Shown: piece after piece, positions 51,472 to 61,142 of the stretch
How the letters are laid out: each line of letters starts with the position of its first letter
Numbering within the stretch: the first letter of the stretch is position 1
From: Lacunisphaera limnophila
GTDB taxonomy: Bacteria > Verrucomicrobiota > Verrucomicrobiia > Opitutales > Opitutaceae
Length of the DNA stretch: 64,000 nt
Assembly: GCF_001746835.1 (NCBI RefSeq)
Contig: NZ_CP016094.1
Location: forward strand, 3,549,501 to 3,613,500
Reading direction: 5' to 3'
Notes under the pieces: model-generated
Seen by the model: only the letters and a program-made list of their open reading frames with translations
Database searches by the model: none
What the model was told of the DNA's origin: nothing
Translations under genes and position numbers: made by a program

Positions 51472-52632
51472 ATGCCCCTGACCCTGCGCTCCTCCGTTCC
51501 CGCCTTCCTGCTGCTCGGCCTGCTCGCCCCGGCCCTCGCCGCCGAGGCCGTCCTGCCGCCCCTGCCCGCCCCGCAGCGCGTCCCGGCCGCCGGTCCGAAG
51601 ACCGACGCCCCCTACGCGCCGGTGGCCGTCCTGCCCGGCGGCGTGGTGCTCCCGCTCTATCCATCCGGTTCGCCCTATCTCCGCGCCGACAAGGTCACCG
51701 AGCCCGAGGTCTACCAACTCTGGGGCGCGGGCCTGGTCGGGGCGGTCACGAGCATCCACAATCCCTCCATCGAATTCCACGCCGGCAACGGCCAGCTCAA
51801 CACCGGCGCGGCCGTCATCCTCGCGGGCGGCGGCGGTCACCGCAGCCTCAACGTCGGCGAGGCCACGCCGCTCGTCCAGTTCCTCGCCCACCAGGGCGTC
51901 AGCACCATCATCCTCCGCAACCGCCTCCGCAGCGACGGCTACGAGCCGAAGACCGACGGCGTGAATGACGCCCTCCAGGCCATCAAGCTCGTGCGCGCCT
52001 ACGCCCAGGAATGGAAACTCGACCCGGCCAAGATCGGCATCATGGGCTTCTCCGCCGGCGCCGAGCTCGCCATGAACGCCGGCCTGCTCTGGGAGGATTT
52101 CGACCGCGCCAATGACGTGCCCGCGAACCCGCTGGCCAAGATTTCCTCCCGGCCCGACTTCATCGCCAGCATCTACCCCGGCCCGTCGCTGTTCTTCCGC
52201 AACGACACCCCGCCGGCCATCCCGCGCGCCATGCCGCCGACTTTCCTCGCCTGCGCCGGCCAGGGCGACTGGATCCACGCGCTGTGGGCCGTGAACTTCT
52301 ACGAGGCCATGCTGATGGACGGCGTGCCCAACATCGAGATGATGCTCTACGCCCGCGGCCGCCACCCCGGCGACAAGACCGGCCCCGGCGAGCCTCCCGC
52401 CACCGGCAGCATCAGCAACATGGGCGGCATTCCCTTCGGCACCTGGTCCGCCCGTTACCTCGATTGGTTCCGCGACCTCGGTTTCCTGAACAAGCCCGGC
52501 GTGGTCACACAGGCTGCCCAGGATGTCGCTGCCAGCCTCACGCGGCAGCCCCGCACCCTCCGCCCGCCCGCGCCGCCCCCGGCCCCGCGCCGGTCCCGGC
52601 GAAGGCCCCCTGACGGTATCCTCCCCCTGTAG
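51472..52632 (+). CDS. Secreted alpha/beta-hydrolase (esterase-like)
   Basis: 386 aa. Signal peptide (FLLLGLLAPALAAE), then GAAVILAGGGGHRSLNVGE, TIILRNRLRS and the nucleophile elbow GFSAG in IGIMGFSAGAELAMNAG. GRHPGDKTG near the C-terminus supplies the histidine. Resembles the BD-FAE/Xaa-type polysaccharide esterases of verrucomicrobia. The C-terminal proline/arginine-rich tail looks unstructured. Confidence 0.82.
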   Translation: MPLTLRSSVPAFLLLGLLAPALAAEAVLPPLPAPQRVPAAGPKTDAPYAPVAVLPGGVVLPLYPSGSPYLRADKVTEPEVYQLWGAGLVGAVTSIHNPSIEFHAGNGQLNTGAAVILAGGGGHRSLNVGEATPLVQFLAHQGVSTIILRNRLRSDGYEPKTDGVNDALQAIKLVRAYAQEWKLDPAKIGIMGFSAGAELAMNAGLLWEDFDRANDVPANPLAKISSRPDFIASIYPGPSLFFRNDTPPAIPRAMPPTFLACAGQGDWIHALWAVNFYEAMLMDGVPNIEMMLYARGRHPGDKTGPGEPPATGSISNMGGIPFGTWSARYLDWFRDLGFLNKPGVVTQAAQDVAASLTRQPRTLRPPAPPPAPRRSRRRPPDGILPL

Positions 52633-52700
52633 GAGCGTGGCTCGTCCACGCCCGGGTTCATCGCGCCAAAGAGGGCGCGGACAAGCCGCGCCCGTACCCA

Positions 52701-52725
52701 AGAACCACGACCCCGCCGTGGTTCT
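52701..52725 (-). terminator. Hairpin between convergent genes
   Basis: AGAACCACG and CGTGGTTCT form a 9-bp perfect stem, overlapping the stop of the minus-strand gene. It resembles the stem at 2571-2594. It may terminate both convergent transcripts. Confidence 0.55.
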
Positions 52726-53240
52726 CATATCCGGTAAAACAAATACGTCCCCATCGCCTCATAAACCGGCCCGAAGAAGGTCGGCTTCAGGCGTTGCACC
52801 TCGAGCTGCAGCAGACGGTGTTCGGACACGGTCGTGAAGCTCAGGACATATTCATCATTCCCAAACCGTCCCGGCTTCAGGCGCAGAAAGATCCGGTTAT
52901 CGCGCAGGCCGAAATCCTCGCCTCCCTTCCAGTCGGCGTGCCAGATCACCGCGTCGTCGCGGTCCAGCACCTCCACCTTCAGCAAGAATCCCTCGTGGGT
53001 GATTCTGACCTGCCCCGTCTGGTCGTGCAGGAGTTTCGCCAGGCCCGGCACAAACTCCAGGCTAAGCATCGCGTGCAGGGAAATGACGCCCGGCACCTGG
53101 TCCGGAGCCGCCACGACCACCACACCCGCATCGTCATAGGTGCCGCTCAAATCCAATTCCCGCGGGCCGGCCGCCCCCAGTGCGAGCGGGCCGAGGTAGG
53201 CCAGCACCAGCAGACGGACTATCCGGGGCAACGTCGTCAT
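52725..53240 (-). CDS. Secreted protein of unknown function
   Basis: 171 aa, signal peptide (LLVLAYLGPLALGAAG). Mature part beta-rich (GTYDDAGVVVVAAPDQVPG, VEVLDRDDAVIWHADWKGG, YVLSFTTVSEHRLLQLEVQR). No family recognised. Confidence 0.62.
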   Translation of the reverse strand: MTTLPRIVRLLVLAYLGPLALGAAGPRELDLSGTYDDAGVVVVAAPDQVPGVISLHAMLSLEFVPGLAKLLHDQTGQVRITHEGFLLKVEVLDRDDAVIWHADWKGGEDFGLRDNRIFLRLKPGRFGNDEYVLSFTTVSEHRLLQLEVQRLKPTFFGPVYEAMGTYLFYRI

Positions 53241-53381
53241 AACTCAGGGGCTCACCTCCGAGTATTGCCTGATTCGCCGCCGGTGCCACCCTTTTTTGCC
53301 GCGACGCCCCGACCAAGGCCATTGTTTGACCAGATCCGCATTTGCGCGGGCTCGCGCCTCGCCCACGTTCCCTCCTACCCC

Positions 53382-54137
53382 ATGAAACTTCGTCTTCCCG
53401 CCGGTCTTGCCCTGTGCCTCTTGCTCCCCTTCGTCCCGGCCCAGGCCCAGACTCCAGCGTCTCCAGAGCGCGCCGCCGCCGCCCAGCTGCTCGTCTTCGG
53501 GCGCCCGGCCGCCACCGCGACCGCGGCCGATGCGTCGGCGACCCTGGCGGATCTGGTCGCCGGGCATCGGTCATCCCTTCAAGCCAGCGCCGCCGCTAGG
53601 CGCGACGTGCTCGCGATCGCCGCGCGCGACACGCTCGGGCGCCCCGCGACCGAGGCCGAACTGACGGCTTGGGCCGCCGGTGACGCCGTCACCTACGCCG
53701 AGGGCGTCAAAGCCATCACCGCCTGGCTCGCCGGCCAGCCGGAGGAGAACCGCCAGGTCATCAACCGCGCCTACCAGCTCGTGATCAAGCGCGAGGCCTA
53801 CGTCGAGGAATACGCCTACTGGCAGCCCCGCGGCACCCTGCCCTATGTGCTGCTCGTGGGCGCCATCGAGAATTGGGGTGAGCGCAACCAGCCCGGCCTG
53901 ATGGTCACCAACGGCACACCCTCCCTTTCCGTCAACAGCCGCTTCCTGCGGACGCTTCGCCTCTCCCCCGCCGTGGCCAACGAGGCCCGGACGCTGCTCG
54001 GCCTGCCGGTCTGGAGCGACGTAGCCCGCCTCCGCAACCCGGGCCACCACGTGGTGGCCGTGGGCGCCGCCGACCTGGCCAGCGTCGGCGGGATTCACTT
54101 CATGCCCACCGGCGGCGGCCCGCTGGCCGGCGAGTGA
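53382..54137 (+). CDS. Secreted protein of unknown function
   Basis: 251 aa with a signal peptide (LRLPAGLALCLLLPFVPAQA). The helical middle (ATLADLVAGHRSSLQ, DTLGRPATEAELTAWAAGDA, VIKREAYVEEYAYWQPRGTL) hints at a DUF4214-like repeat but is not decisive. The C-terminus is a glycine-rich FMPTGGGPLAGE. No catalytic motif. Confidence 0.62.
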   Translation: MKLRLPAGLALCLLLPFVPAQAQTPASPERAAAAQLLVFGRPAATATAADASATLADLVAGHRSSLQASAAARRDVLAIAARDTLGRPATEAELTAWAAGDAVTYAEGVKAITAWLAGQPEENRQVINRAYQLVIKREAYVEEYAYWQPRGTLPYVLLVGAIENWGERNQPGLMVTNGTPSLSVNSRFLRTLRLSPAVANEARTLLGLPVWSDVARLRNPGHHVVAVGAADLASVGGIHFMPTGGGPLAGE

Positions 54138-54218
54138 GCCAGCCCCTTTAGGGGCGCGCCTCGCGCGCGCCCGACGGCGTAGGCGGGAACTCGCCCACGC
54201 CGCTTTCTCGCCGCTCCC

Positions 54219-55082
54219 TTACGGAAACAAGCCCGGCCCCTGCTCCGGCGCAAAGGGGGCGAACACGAAGCGCAGCCCGCGCGTGTAGGACTCCATCTGC
54301 ATGCCGGCATGGCGCTCGCCGTCGATGATGCGAAACGCATAGGCCAACCCCGGATGCTTCCGCGACTGAACGCGGGCGTTGTAGCGCAGGATGCCCGAAA
54401 TGAAACCCACACCCTCGTTCTCGCCCATCGTCACGTACAGGCGGCCCTTCAGCTGGCCGCCGCCTTGCACAAACTTCTCCTCGAATCCCATCAGCCAGTC
54501 GTTCCCCACCACCACGGCGGGGGTCACCGCGATGTAGCTCTGAAACAGGCCCGGCTTGGCATACAGGGAATACAGCGTGAACAGCCCGCCGAGCGACGCC
54601 CCGCTCAGCACGCGATGGCCCGGGTCGGCCCGGTACTCGCGCTCCACAAAGGGAATGATCTCCGACTCGATCGACTGCAGGAAATCCGCGGCGCGTCCGG
54701 ATTCCGCGTTGTTGCCGAACGGCACCGGGGACAGTTCCCAGGTCCGCAGGCTGCCGTAGTTGAGGTTCTCTCCCGCGTAACCGATCCCGACGATGATGAA
54801 TTCGGGCACCACCTGATCAAACACCAGCGAACCCCGGATCGCATCGAGCTTCTGGAAATCCCAGTAGCCATCCGTCACGTACACCACCGGATACCGGCGG
54901 TCCGGCTGGCTGCCGTAGCTGGCCGGCAGGCCGATGGAGAGCTGGTAGTGACGGCCGGCGGCGTTGACGGGCAGCACGCGGAGTTCGGAATTCCCGATCA
55001 CATGCGGCGGGTACGTGGGAGCGGCGGCCGAAGCCGCCACCCCGCAAACAAGCAGGGCGAGCGTAACGAGGTTGGCTTTCAT
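54219..55082 (-). CDS. Secreted esterase (IroE/Esterase-D-like alpha/beta hydrolase)
   Basis: 287 aa from ATG 55082. Signal peptide (LVTLALLVCGVAASAAA), then HYQLSIGLPASYGSQPDRRYPVVYVTDG and the nucleophile GASLGG in HRVLSGASLGGLFTLYSLYA. Histidine in FRIIDGERHAGMQ. Typical of the feruloyl/siderophore-esterase-like family. The true substrate is unknown. Confidence 0.83.
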   Translation of the reverse strand: MKANLVTLALLVCGVAASAAAPTYPPHVIGNSELRVLPVNAAGRHYQLSIGLPASYGSQPDRRYPVVYVTDGYWDFQKLDAIRGSLVFDQVVPEFIIVGIGYAGENLNYGSLRTWELSPVPFGNNAESGRAADFLQSIESEIIPFVEREYRADPGHRVLSGASLGGLFTLYSLYAKPGLFQSYIAVTPAVVVGNDWLMGFEEKFVQGGGQLKGRLYVTMGENEGVGFISGILRYNARVQSRKHPGLAYAFRIIDGERHAGMQMESYTRGLRFVFAPFAPEQGPGLFP

Positions 55083-55169
55083 GGGGTGTCCCAGCAGAAC
55101 CCCGCCCGACCCAAAAGTCCCACCCAATAATCGCCTCCCTATAGACCGGCCCGGGATGCCGTCACCGCG

Positions 55170-56276
55170 CTAGGGGGAAGCGGGTACCGGCGTCCCCGTG
55201 ATTTCCGCCACGAACTCGAAAAACGCCCATTTGCGCGGGGTGTTGATGCCCCAGTTCACCGGCGGACACTGGTAACCGTCCACGTAGTTGCTCTGGCCCG
55301 GGTCGAAGTAACCCCAGGAGGTGTACAGGCCGAGGCTGGCGGTGAAGTTATTCTCGGCCTGGTCGAAATCGAAGTGGTCGTCCTCGTTCACGACCAACGG
55401 CATCGTCCGCCAGCCCGGCCGCGCGCGTGTCGCCGCGATCAGGTCGCGCAGCCGCTGCGGTTGCGCGAGGCCATTACCGTGGATCAGGGCAAAGTCCGAG
55501 ACGGCCAGCACGCTGTCCTCCGGCACGCTGCCCCCGCCGTAAGAGGTGCCCGCGAGGAGGCGCCCGCCGGCCAGGGCCTTCACCCGCGCGATCAACTCGG
55601 CGACGCGGCCGGGCCGCAAGACCGGGTGGTCGTAGCTCTTGATGTCACATTCATTGTTCAGCTCGATGAGCACGTTGGTGTAGCCCTGTGCGAGCACCCA
55701 GCGGGTGGCGTTGTCGACGGCCCGCAGGACCGCCGCCTCGTCCGTGAGTTGCTGGTCCTGGCCAAAGTAGAAATAGCCGAGAATCACGACCATGCCCAGC
55801 CGGTCCGCCTCGTCCAGGATGCGCTGCAAGCGGGCGAGGTAGTCGGCGCGCAGGCTGCCGTCGGGGGCAAAGGCCGAGTTGATCCACGGTTGCGCCTTGG
55901 AGTAACCCTGCGGCGAGCCACCCTGCAGGTTGAGCGTGAACGCCAGCAACCCGTGCGCCCGCCACTGCGGCATGGCCGCGACGAATTCCCGGGTGTTGCG
56001 CTCGGGGTCCCATCGCCCGGTGTCGGGGTAGGCCCAGCGCGCGGCGGTCTCCGGATTCAGGTCGTCATAGATGCCCTGCACCATCCGGCTGTTCAGCAGC
56101 AGCCCCTCGATGCGCAGGTCGCGCCAGACCCGCCCGGCATAGGTGGGCTGACCATTGACCTCGAACCGCTCGCCGGCGATGCCCACGTGGGTCAGCCGGA
56201 CCGGGGCCGGATCTCCCGCCAGCGGCAGGACCAGAGCGAGCAGGAGCGGCAGCAAACGGACGGGCGAAGCCTTCAT
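55170..56276 (-). CDS. Secreted glycoside hydrolase-like (clan GH-A TIM barrel) protein
   Basis: 368 aa. Signal peptide (LLPLLLALVLPLAGDPA). VLIELNNECDIK carries the NE proton-donor motif of clan GH-A, and a second acidic residue is in PLVVNEDDHF. Signature of the fold: HGLLAFTLNLQGGSPQGY, MVVILGYFYFGQDQQL. Likely acts on a plant or microbial polysaccharide; the family number cannot be fixed. Confidence 0.7.
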   Translation of the reverse strand: MKASPVRLLPLLLALVLPLAGDPAPVRLTHVGIAGERFEVNGQPTYAGRVWRDLRIEGLLLNSRMVQGIYDDLNPETAARWAYPDTGRWDPERNTREFVAAMPQWRAHGLLAFTLNLQGGSPQGYSKAQPWINSAFAPDGSLRADYLARLQRILDEADRLGMVVILGYFYFGQDQQLTDEAAVLRAVDNATRWVLAQGYTNVLIELNNECDIKSYDHPVLRPGRVAELIARVKALAGGRLLAGTSYGGGSVPEDSVLAVSDFALIHGNGLAQPQRLRDLIAATRARPGWRTMPLVVNEDDHFDFDQAENNFTASLGLYTSWGYFDPGQSNYVDGYQCPPVNWGINTPRKWAFFEFVAEITGTPVPASP

Positions 56277-56378
56277 GGGGCAGGATTAGGCCCGCGGGCC
56301 GCCGCGGTCAACCCGTCCCAGCCGGCCGAAAAACAGGGTGGTCATCGCCCCCCGGGCGCGCTTGGCTCGACGTTTACC

Positions 56379-56702
56379 ATGAGCAATCCCGCCTGCCCGG
56401 CCTGCACCCTCGACGACGTCCTCGCCCACTCCGACCACTGGGAATGTGCGACCTGCGGCCATGAATGGCCCAAGGCCGAGGCCCCCGAGGTCGCCCGCGT
56501 CGTCAAGGACGCCCACGGCAACGTGCTCGCGGATGGCGACGCCATCACCGTCATCAAGGATCTCAAGCTCGGCGGCTCCCAGGTCCTGAAGGCCGGCTCC
56601 AAGGCCAAGAGCATCCGCCTCGTCGACGGCGACCACGAGATCGACTGCAAGATCGACGGCATCGCCCTCGCCCTCAAGGCCTGCTTCGTGAAGAAGGCCT
56701 GA
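56379..56702 (+). CDS. PhnA (YjdM) family protein
   Basis: 107 aa. Zinc ribbon cysteines C6, C9, C23 and C26 (CPACTLDD, CATCGHEW), then the PhnA domain (VKDAHGNVLADGDAITVIKDLKLGGSQVLKAGSK, IDGIALALKACFVKK). The family is named for phosphonate clusters but is widespread and of unclear function. Confidence 0.88.
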   Translation: MSNPACPACTLDDVLAHSDHWECATCGHEWPKAEAPEVARVVKDAHGNVLADGDAITVIKDLKLGGSQVLKAGSKAKSIRLVDGDHEIDCKIDGIALALKACFVKKA

Positions 56703-56713
56703 GTCCCGGCCGA

Positions 56714-56917
56714 ATGAATAATCACTTCGTTGATTATGCCCTGATATTTCTAGTCGCCATTCTACTTACAGGATTTGGAATTCGCGGGATTATTCTAAAG
56801 GGACGGGACTTGGATAAAAAGCAGCTGAGGCAAATTGATGTAGTATTCTCTATAGGCCAATTGGTCTGTGGCCTTATTTGCTTAGTATACTTGGTGTGCG
56901 CTCTCCTATTTAAATAG
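56714..56917 (+). CDS. AT-rich small membrane protein
   Basis: 67 aa with TM segments (YALIFLVAILLTGFGIRGII, FSIGQLVCGLICLVYLVCAL). The codon use is strikingly AT-rich (AATAATCAC, TTATTTGCTTAG) compared with everything around it, so it is probably transferred from a lower-GC source. Function unknown. Confidence 0.6.
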   Translation: MNNHFVDYALIFLVAILLTGFGIRGIILKGRDLDKKQLRQIDVVFSIGQLVCGLICLVYLVCALLFK

Positions 56918-56940
56918 CGCACCCTGTAGTAGTCGCCACT

Positions 56941-57483
56941 TCACGTGAGCGGCGGCAGCTTCGTCAGCCGCACCGTCGCTTCCACCAACTGCCCGATCCG
57001 GCGCACCTGCTCAGGATTGACCACGCGCCCCTCGGCGAAATCCCCGCCGGTCGCGTAGACGAAGCGCGGCACGATGAGGCAGCGAAAATCCAGCATCAGG
57101 CTGTTCGCGAGCGCCATGATGGCCATGTAACTGGATTTGCCGCCCGCCGCGCAAAGAAAAGCAACCGGCTTGTTCTCCCAGGCTTTGCCCGTGAGCTCGA
57201 TGGCGTTCTTAAGGGCGCTGTTGACGTCGTAGTTGTAGATCGGCGTGGCCACGATGAGGGCCTCGGCCGCCATGATCCGGGCGCGCAGGGGCGCCACCCC
57301 GGGATGGCCGTACGCCGACTCGCCGTCGCACGGCGGCAGCGGGTGATCCCGCAGGTCAATCAGTTCGGCCTCAATCCCCTCGGAGAGAAGCTGGCGGACC
57401 GCTTCCTGCGCGAGCAGCCGGCTGTTGCTTTCGGAACCCAAACTGGCGGAAAGGACGAGAATCATGGTGGGCACTAAAGCCAT
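56941..57483 (-). CDS. NAD(P)H-dependent FMN reductase
   Basis: 180 aa from ATG 57483. [20 protein letters not shown] is the flavodoxin-fold phosphate loop; [19 protein letters not shown] is the flavin contact. Belongs to the NADPH-dependent FMN/quinone reductase family. A later ATG (57465) or earlier start is possible. Confidence 0.83.
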   Translation of the reverse strand: MALVPTMILVLSASLGSESNSRLLAQEAVRQLLSEGIEAELIDLRDHPLPPCDGESAYGHPGVAPLRARIMAAEALIVATPIYNYDVNSALKNAIELTGKAWENKPVAFLCAAGGKSSYMAIMALANSLMLDFRCLIVPRFVYATGGDFAEGRVVNPEQVRRIGQLVEATVRLTKLPPLT

Positions 57484-57521
57484 GATTCGCTTTTGGTCCA
57501 GTGCCGGGAACGGCCCACGCC

Positions 57522-58688
57522 TCACGTGATGCGATTAAGATACCGGATGCTGGCCATGAGCCCGACCATCACGCCGAGGATCAGCCACGGCACGGCGGGC
57601 AACGCGAGTTGCGCCACCCAGCCCGCCAGCGCCGGCAACACGGCCGCCCCGAAACTCGCCCCGCCCGACTGGCGCCCGATCACCGTCTGCACCGCCTCGG
57701 GCGCAAACCGGCGCGGCACCTCGTGCATCAGCCCCGGATAGATTGGCGCGAGCCCGAACCCGGCAATGGCCAGCGCCAGCGTGGCCAACGGTACGTTGGT
57801 CGCGAAGCCAAACAGGATAAAACCCGCCAACGCCGTCCAGCACCCCAAGCCGACCAGCCGGCGGTTGCCCCAGCGCTCGACCACGAACCCGACCAAAATG
57901 CGCCCGACCGTGAGCGAACCGAAGAACCCCGCGATGCAGAGCGCCGCCGTTTCCGGCGAAATCCCGCGCCGCACCACCAGCACCGTCCCGGCCCACAGGC
58001 CGGTCGTGCATTCGACGGCGACATACAGGGCGAAGATCACCGGGGAGAGCCAGCCGGCGAGCGAGTTCGCCGGCATCATCGGCAGACGCCCCTCCGCGCC
58101 GTGGCCGGACGCCGCGCGGATCTCCGGTACCTTGGCCCAGAGGCCCAGCGTCAGCAGGAAAAGCAGCGCCAGTCCGTACTGGACCCCGGCGATCAGCAGG
58201 TAGCCGCCGCGCCAGCCCTGGCCGGAACCGAGGGCCCAACCGATCACGAAGGGCCCGCTGGTGGCACCGATGCCCCAGCACGCGTGCAGCCAGTTCATGT
58301 GCCGGCCGCTGTAGTGCCGGGCCACGTAGCCGTTGAGCCCCGCGTCCACCGCCCCCGCGCCGAGTCCGAGCGGAATCGCCGCCGCGTACAGCCAGAGCGC
58401 GCCCTGGGCCTGCGAAAGAATAAACATGCCCGATGCCGTGAGCAGCCCGCTGGCGAACACCACCGGCCCCGTCCGCCACCGGGAGATGATCCACCCGCTC
58501 GAGAAACCGGCCAGGCCCGTCAGCACCGTGCCGATCGTCATGATCGTCCCCGCCAGGCCGAGCGGCAGCTTTAATTCCGGATAAATCGCCGGCCATGCCA
58601 CCCCGAGCGTGCCGTCCGGCAGCCCCAGGCTGATGTAGCCGAGGTAGATGATCAGAAGCAGCAGAAGCGAACGGCGTTGCGGGTCCAC
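57522..58688 (-). CDS. MFS transporter
   Basis: 388 aa from GTG 58688 (TTG at 58787 would add 33 residues of poor TM character). About 12 hydrophobic segments, for example [59 protein letters not shown]. Resembles sugar/fucose-type MFS permeases with a GLPDG entry. Substrate unknown. It faces the FMN reductase in the same direction, with the gap 57484-57521. Confidence 0.83.
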   Translation of the reverse strand: MDPQRRSLLLLLIIYLGYISLGLPDGTLGVAWPAIYPELKLPLGLAGTIMTIGTVLTGLAGFSSGWIISRWRTGPVVFASGLLTASGMFILSQAQGALWLYAAAIPLGLGAGAVDAGLNGYVARHYSGRHMNWLHACWGIGATSGPFVIGWALGSGQGWRGGYLLIAGVQYGLALLFLLTLGLWAKVPEIRAASGHGAEGRLPMMPANSLAGWLSPVIFALYVAVECTTGLWAGTVLVVRRGISPETAALCIAGFFGSLTVGRILVGFVVERWGNRRLVGLGCWTALAGFILFGFATNVPLATLALAIAGFGLAPIYPGLMHEVPRRFAPEAVQTVIGRQSGGASFGAAVLPALAGWVAQLALPAVPWLILGVMVGLMASIRYLNRIT

Positions 58689-58809
58689 GAGGAGAACCCC
58701 CAGCCAGACATTTCCCGCCACCCCAGACAAGCCGCGATGCCAGCCGCCAACCGGGCCTGCAGAATTCTGGCCACAAAGCGTCACCAAAAGGCATGAAAGG
58801 ATCAGACCC

Positions 58810-58870
58810 TTCTGCGCCTTTTGCGCTTTTCGCGGCCAATCTCCGGTGCCTTGGCCCTTGGCGGTACTGG
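58810..58870. repeat. Partial dispersed palindromic repeat, copy 6
   Basis: Left arm TTCTGCGCCTTTTGCGCTTT and TCGCGGCCAAT are present; the right arm is missing and TTGGCCCTTGG follows. A degraded copy. Small GGAATCCGCGCTATCCGTGG next to it resembles the 26755 repeat. Confidence 0.55.
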
Positions 58871-58964
58871 TTAAAGTCCGCCGGAATCCGCGCTATCCGT
58901 GGCCGTGAGCAAGGCCAGCAGGGCGAGAACAATGAGCAGCACGATCATGACGGCGGGCGGCGGC

Positions 58965-59438
58965 TCAGGCCTGGGCGGCCAAGGCCGCGAGGCGGTCGAG
59001 GCTCTCGCCCCAGCCCTGCTGGAAGCCCATTTGCTCGTGTTTCTCCCGGCTCTCCGCGGTCCAGTGCAGGGCGCGGGCGGTGAGCAGGGTTTGACCACCC
59101 GATCGCGGCTCGAAGGTGGTGATCGCCGTGAAGAAGATCCCGGGATGCGGCCGCCAGCCCGGGTCAAAGGCATCCGTGAAAACGATGCGCCGATCCGGCA
59201 CCACCTCGAGAAAGACCCCGCGGGTCGGATACTCGGTGCCGTCGGGGGCGCGCATCACCGTGCGGAACACCCCGCCGGGACGCAGCTCCATCTCGCACCG
59301 CGGCGTCGTCATGCCGTGCGGCCCCCACCACGCGGTGAAACGGCCGATCCACGTGGCATAGACCCGGGACGGCGCCGCATCGATGAGGCGGGTGAGGACG
59401 AGTTCGCGCTCGGTCCGGCTGAAGGTTTGGGCGGACAT
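58965..59438 (-). CDS. SRPBCC (AHSA1-like) domain protein
   Basis: 157 aa from ATG 59438. LTRLIDAAPSRVYATWIGRFTAWWGPHGM and CEMELRPGGVFRTVMRAPDG are typical of the AHSA1/START-like fold. Belongs to a leftward group with the DUF899 and DUF1428 genes; such genes often sit near ECF sigma factors. Confidence 0.82.
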   Translation of the reverse strand: MSAQTFSRTERELVLTRLIDAAPSRVYATWIGRFTAWWGPHGMTTPRCEMELRPGGVFRTVMRAPDGTEYPTRGVFLEVVPDRRIVFTDAFDPGWRPHPGIFFTAITTFEPRSGGQTLLTARALHWTAESREKHEQMGFQQGWGESLDRLAALAAQA

Positions 59439-59459
59439 GGTCAGGATGGCGTTCACCGG

Positions 59460-59762
59460 TCAAGCAACCGGCCGCGACCCGTCGGACAACGCCCGCCGGT
59501 GCCGCCGCCACCACCACCCCGCCACCGCGAGGGCCAGCGCGGCGCCGACAGCGGTGTCCGGTGCGAGGGCCCCCGTCTCGATCGCACCGCACATTTCCGG
59601 CGCGGCCGTAGCGAGACTCATACCGACGGCGAGGTAACCGGCCAGACAGAGCAGGCATTTGGGCAGCAGCAACGCAGCCGTCACCGCGGCGAGCACCCGC
59701 ACCCAACCGGCGGACCGCGAGGTCGCCGGGCCGTCCGCCGCCGTTGTCACCCGCTTATTCAT
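59460..59762 (-). CDS. Small membrane protein with cysteines (MerC-like?)
   Basis: 100 aa. Segments VLAAVTAALLLPKCLLCLAG, YLAVGMSLATAAPEMCGA and AVGAALALAVAGWWWRRH. The CLLC pair and later CG fit a metal-handling or redox membrane protein, reminiscent of MerC, but this is not secure. Overlaps the start of the DUF899 stop region by 8 bp. Confidence 0.5.
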   Translation of the reverse strand: MNKRVTTAADGPATSRSAGWVRVLAAVTAALLLPKCLLCLAGYLAVGMSLATAAPEMCGAIETGALAPDTAVGAALALAVAGWWWRRHRRALSDGSRPVA

Positions 59763-60543
59763 CCGGAAAACCCGGCGGTGGCCCGAGCGGCTTGACGAGG
59801 CCCGGGGCGCGGTTCTTCGGCTCCTCCCACTCTTCCTGACGGCCGAGGGCGGTTTGGTCGAGCAACCGCAGCGGTCCGATCACATCCTCCACGCCGCGGG
59901 CGTACGTAGAGTAGGTGTGGTAAACCTCGTCGCCCCGGCGCAGGAAACAGCTCAGCCCGTGCAGGTCGAACGGGTAGTCGGGTTCCTCGAAAAACCCGCC
60001 GGAGCCGGCCGCCAGGTGCTCGGCCGCCGTGCGATAATTGTAGAGGGGCGGAGCCACGGCCGGGTCCAGTGTGACCCCGAAATCGTGGTTGAAGCGCGTA
60101 CCTTCCGACGAAAACCACGGCAGGTTCCACCCCATCCTCAGCCGGAAGGCCATGAGTTTCGCGAGCGGGCCCCGCGAGACCAGGGCGAAGGTCGTGTGGC
60201 TGCGATGCAGGGTGGTCAGGTGCCCGCGCGCGATCTGGTCGGCGAAGCCCGCGCAGCCCCGGCAGGGTTCGTCGAGGGGCCGGCCGTTTTCCCAGAGCCA
60301 CATGAAATGATAGACGATGAGCTGCTGGCGGCCGGCGAAAAGCTCGAGCAGGGTCTTGGGACCGTCCGCACTGGCGAAGGCGTAGGGTTCCGTGATGCGC
60401 ACCATGGGTAGTTCGCGGCGGGCGGTGTTGACCCGGTCGCGGGCGCGGGTGAGTTCCTTTTCCTGGGCGAGCAACGCGAGGCGCGCCGTGAGCCAGTCGG
60501 CACGCGAGGCGACCCGGGGATACGTGATGGCGGGGGTGGTCAT
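59755..60543 (-). CDS. DUF899 family protein (thioredoxin-like)
   Basis: 262 aa. ARDRVNTARRELPMVRITEPYAF, LIVYHFMWLWENGRPLDEPCRGCAGFADQIARG and TFALVSRGPLAKLMAFRLRMGWNLPW are the DUF899 signature, a thioredoxin-like fold of unclear function. Its ATG overlaps the preceding 74-aa gene's stop (ATGA at 60540-60543). Confidence 0.88.
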   Translation of the reverse strand: MTTPAITYPRVASRADWLTARLALLAQEKELTRARDRVNTARRELPMVRITEPYAFASADGPKTLLELFAGRQQLIVYHFMWLWENGRPLDEPCRGCAGFADQIARGHLTTLHRSHTTFALVSRGPLAKLMAFRLRMGWNLPWFSSEGTRFNHDFGVTLDPAVAPPLYNYRTAAEHLAAGSGGFFEEPDYPFDLHGLSCFLRRGDEVYHTYSTYARGVEDVIGPLRLLDQTALGRQEEWEEPKNRAPGLVKPLGPPPGFPDE

Positions 60544-60764
60544 GAGGATTGGGGCTGGAAGGTGGGGCGTGGTCCGGCGAGATCCGCCGGTGCGTCCGCC
60601 GCCGGCCCCGGCGCGAGTTCCCGCAGCCGGGCATGCAACATCATCACGACGTCGGCGGCATCGAGCCGGCCCTGCCGTTCGAGCTCATACGCCAGGTCCG
60701 GCAATTCGGTGCGCAGGATCTCGAGACCAGTCCGGCCGGGACGAAGTGGAAAGGTGTCACGCAT
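60540..60764 (-). CDS. Hypothetical protein, 74 aa, coupled to DUF899
   Basis: MRDTFPLRPGRTGLEILRTE, LPDLAYELERQGRLDAADVVMMLHARL. Helical, acidic, no membrane segment. Translationally coupled to the DUF899 gene by an ATGA overlap. No family recognised. Confidence 0.6.
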   Translation of the reverse strand: MRDTFPLRPGRTGLEILRTELPDLAYELERQGRLDAADVVMMLHARLRELAPGPAADAPADLAGPRPTFQPQSS

Positions 60765-60770
60765 GCGAGT

Positions 60771-61142
60771 TCAGCGTGCGACGAGGACGTTGAAGCCGCC
60801 AAAGGTCATGCGCGCCATGTCGAAGGGCATCTTCGCGGGATCACACAGCGCGGCGAGCCGCGGGTCGGCCATCACCTTGGCGTTCACCCGGTCGCGGTGC
60901 GCCCGTGAGCGGAACAGGATGTACGCGAAGATCACGGTCTCGTCCCGCTTGGTCTTGGCCAGTTTCGCGAAGAGCCCACCCGGCACGCCCTCGGGCTGCG
61001 GCGCCATGTCCATGACACATTCCTTGTAATCCAACGCGCCGTGCTCGCGCCAGACCTTGGCGGCCTGGGTGGCGATGCGTCGGTAGAGCGCCAGCTTTTT
61101 GCGCGGCAGGGGAATGACAAATCCATCAACGTATTGGGCCAT
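60771..61142 (-). CDS. DUF1428 family protein
   Basis: 123 aa. MAQYVDGFVIPLPRKKLALYRRIATQAAKVWREHGALDYKEC and RVNAKVMADPRLAAL are classic DUF1428 (ferredoxin-like fold). Leading gene of the leftward cluster, divergent from the YCII/sigma pair. Confidence 0.9.
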   Translation of the reverse strand: MAQYVDGFVIPLPRKKLALYRRIATQAAKVWREHGALDYKECVMDMAPQPEGVPGGLFAKLAKTKRDETVIFAYILFRSRAHRDRVNAKVMADPRLAALCDPAKMPFDMARMTFGGFNVLVAR

